A program made the position numbers and the translations under genes. Below the pieces are notes generated by a model. It made no database searches, was not told where the DNA came from, and saw nothing but the letters and a program-made list of their open reading frames with translations. A stretch of 64,000 bases of DNA from Acidovorax defluvii (GTDB lineage Bacteria > Pseudomonadota > Gammaproteobacteria > Burkholderiales > Burkholderiaceae_C): positions 163,313 to 227,312 of the forward strand of contig QLTU01000002.1 of the NCBI GenBank assembly GCA_003268905.1. Direction: 5' to 3'. Positions 62,890-64,000 of the stretch are shown here, piece after piece; within the stretch, counting starts at the first letter, position 1; each line of letters opens with the position of its first letter.

Positions 62890-64000
62890 TTTCAACCGCG
62901 CGTAATACGTCTTCTGCGCCGCCTCGCGCGCCTGGCGCAGCGTATGGATGCCCTGCTCCTGCAGCAGCGGAATCAGCCGCAGCCAGATCTCGGCCGTCAC
63001 CAGCGCATCGCCCAGGGCCGTGTGGCGCCCCAGCACGGTCACGTTGAAACGCTCCGCAATCGCTTCAAGCCGGTGCGACTCCTGGTTCGGGTGCACCACG
63101 GCCGAGAGCAGCAGCGTGTCGAGCACAGGCTGGTGAAAGACCACCCCCGTGGCCTTCTCCTGCAGCTGCAGAAAGCGCATGTCGAACGCCGCGTTGTGCG
63201 CCACCAGCACCGTGTCTTGCGTGAACGCATGGAACACCGGCAGCACCTCGCCGATGCGCGGCTTGCCCGCCACCATGTCGTCGGTGATGCCGTGGATGGG
63301 GATGGACGCCGCTGGGATGCCGCGCCCCGGGTCCACCAGCTGTTCAAAGCATTCCTGCCGCAGCAGCTTGCCATTGACGATGCGGGCTGCACCGAGCTGG
63401 ATGATGGCGTCGCCGCCGGCCGGATTCAGGCCCGTGGTTTCGGTGTCGAACACGGTGTAGGCCAGCTCGGACAGCGGGCGGTCGTCCAGCGCGCTGCTCT
63501 GGTCGGCCTGCTTGAACAGATCGAAGTCGTAATACTCGGGGCGGCTGTATTCGCTCTCGCCCAAAGCGGCATCCACCACGCCCTGCACGCTGGCCAGGGG
63601 CAGCATGAAGCGGAAGAACGCCTGGTGGCGCACCCGCTCGCGCTCAAACCACATTTCGCCGCCGTGGCGCTCGACCACTTCGCGCACGGTCAGGGGACTG
63701 CGTTCCGCGCCAAATCGCATGGCGTCCATCTCCCAGTTCATTACCGTTTCGTTGCTCATGGCCTGGCCGCTCCAGACCAGGTCGAGCTGCGCATGCGTGC
63801 CCGTGCTCTGCAGCCGCAGTTGCAAAAAGCGCACCTCAAACTCATCCACCAGCCGGTGCGCCAGATAGGTCAGTGCCTGCAGCAGGGTGTAGCTGTCCAC
63901 CTTGAGCCACAGGCTGCCGTCGATCGCGTCGAGCGTTACCGGCCGGTCGCACTGCGCGGCAATGCGGCGCTGGGCGGCGGTGGCCAGGTCGGCGCCCAGC
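62884..64000 (-). CDS. DnaQ-type exonuclease fused to a histidine-kinase-like domain (5' end outside window)
   Basis: At least 371 residues are visible; the frame runs off the right edge. The N-terminal visible part has a HATPase-like layout (VDSYTLLQALTYLAHRLVDE, VREVVERHGGEMWFERE, FFRFMLPLA) without a clear N or G1 box. The C-terminal 190 residues are a DEDDh exonuclease: FDTETTGLNPAGGDAI (Exo I), AHNAAFDMRFL (Exo II), HTALGDALVTAEIWLRL (Exo III). Such proteins are found next to CBS-DUF294 proteins. The start is not in the window. Confidence 0.85.
   Translation of the reverse strand, partial: LGADLATAAQRRIAAQCDRPVTLDAIDGSLWLKVDSYTLLQALTYLAHRLVDEFEVRFLQLRLQSTGTHAQLDLVWSGQAMSNETVMNWEMDAMRFGAERSPLTVREVVERHGGEMWFERERVRHQAFFRFMLPLASVQGVVDAALGESEYSRPEYYDFDLFKQADQSSALDDRPLSELAYTVFDTETTGLNPAGGDAIIQLGAARIVNGKLLRQECFEQLVDPGRGIPAASIPIHGITDDMVAGKPRIGEVLPVFHAFTQDTVLVAHNAAFDMRFLQLQEKATGVVFHQPVLDTLLLSAVVHPNQESHRLEAIAERFNVTVLGRHTALGDALVTAEIWLRLIPLLQEQGIHTLRQAREAAQKTYYARLKY

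Overview
The window reads as a chromosomal stretch of a betaproteobacterium of the family Comamonadaceae (Acidovorax-like). Evidence: high GC, the gene pairs and protein sequences (metK beside two LpxL-type acyltransferases, a norCBQ-polyferredoxin-norD cluster, an SAH riboswitch on ahcY, Bug/TctC binding protein), and about a dozen copies of a small palindromic intergenic repeat (AGCGCTTA...TAAGCGCT with flanking AGCTAT and GAGGC) that I associate with this family. Both ends of the window cut genes: engB at the left, and an exonuclease gene at the right.

Layout. 1-6.8 kb: engB end, an alpha/beta hydrolase, two lipid A acyltransferases, metK with a structured leader, an NMN adenylyltransferase/Nudix protein and the UvrC-like nuclease cho. 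6.9-18.5 kb: an 11.6 kb island bounded by a perfect 20-bp inverted repeat that resembles Tn7 TnsB-binding sites. It appears to split a umuD-like gene and lies just beyond the 3' end of glmS. It has no visible transposase. It carries an HU-like protein, a broken hemerythrin gene, a PIN/NYN-like nuclease with zinc-ribbon cysteines, fragments of a helicase, and a complete exosortase H system: XrtH, its associated membrane protein, and a 1961-residue DUF11-repeat surface protein ending in an IPTLSEWG sorting signal. 18.7-28.5 kb: glmS, an Lrp regulator, cbpAM, a diguanylate cyclase, a histidine kinase frameshifted by a 49-bp tandem duplication, glmU, a Crp/Fnr regulator, a BLUF photoreceptor and a DUF2917 protein. 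28.5-43 kb: a LysR regulator, then housekeeping genes (tyrS, M23 peptidase, anmK, erpA, rpsI-rplM, Ser/Thr kinase, rlmJ, rlpA, metF, tlyA, ahcY). 43-50 kb: prfC, then a three-gene membrane glycan-modification locus: an acyltransferase-3/GT-C fusion, a small SMR-type flippase and a DPM1-like GT2. A HAD phosphatase follows. 50-60 kb: Bug protein, PPK2, and the nitric-oxide reductase locus norFE / norCBQ-(polyferredoxin)-norD, with adjacent NsrR-like and FNR-like operators between the divergent arms. 60-64 kb: a cyclic-nucleotide/CBS/DUF294 signalling protein convergent with a DnaQ-type exonuclease fused to a kinase-like domain. The two are separated by a giant imperfect palindrome of about 890 bp.

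Connections. metK, ahcY and metF are the SAM/methyl cycle; ahcY has an SAH riboswitch whose expression platform is a visible rho-independent terminator. norEF and norCBQXD make and assemble cytochrome-c nitric oxide reductase under apparent NO/oxygen control. glmS and glmU feed UDP-GlcNAc to peptidoglycan and LPS, beside anmK recycling and the lipid A acyltransferases.

No rRNA, tRNA or CRISPR array was seen.
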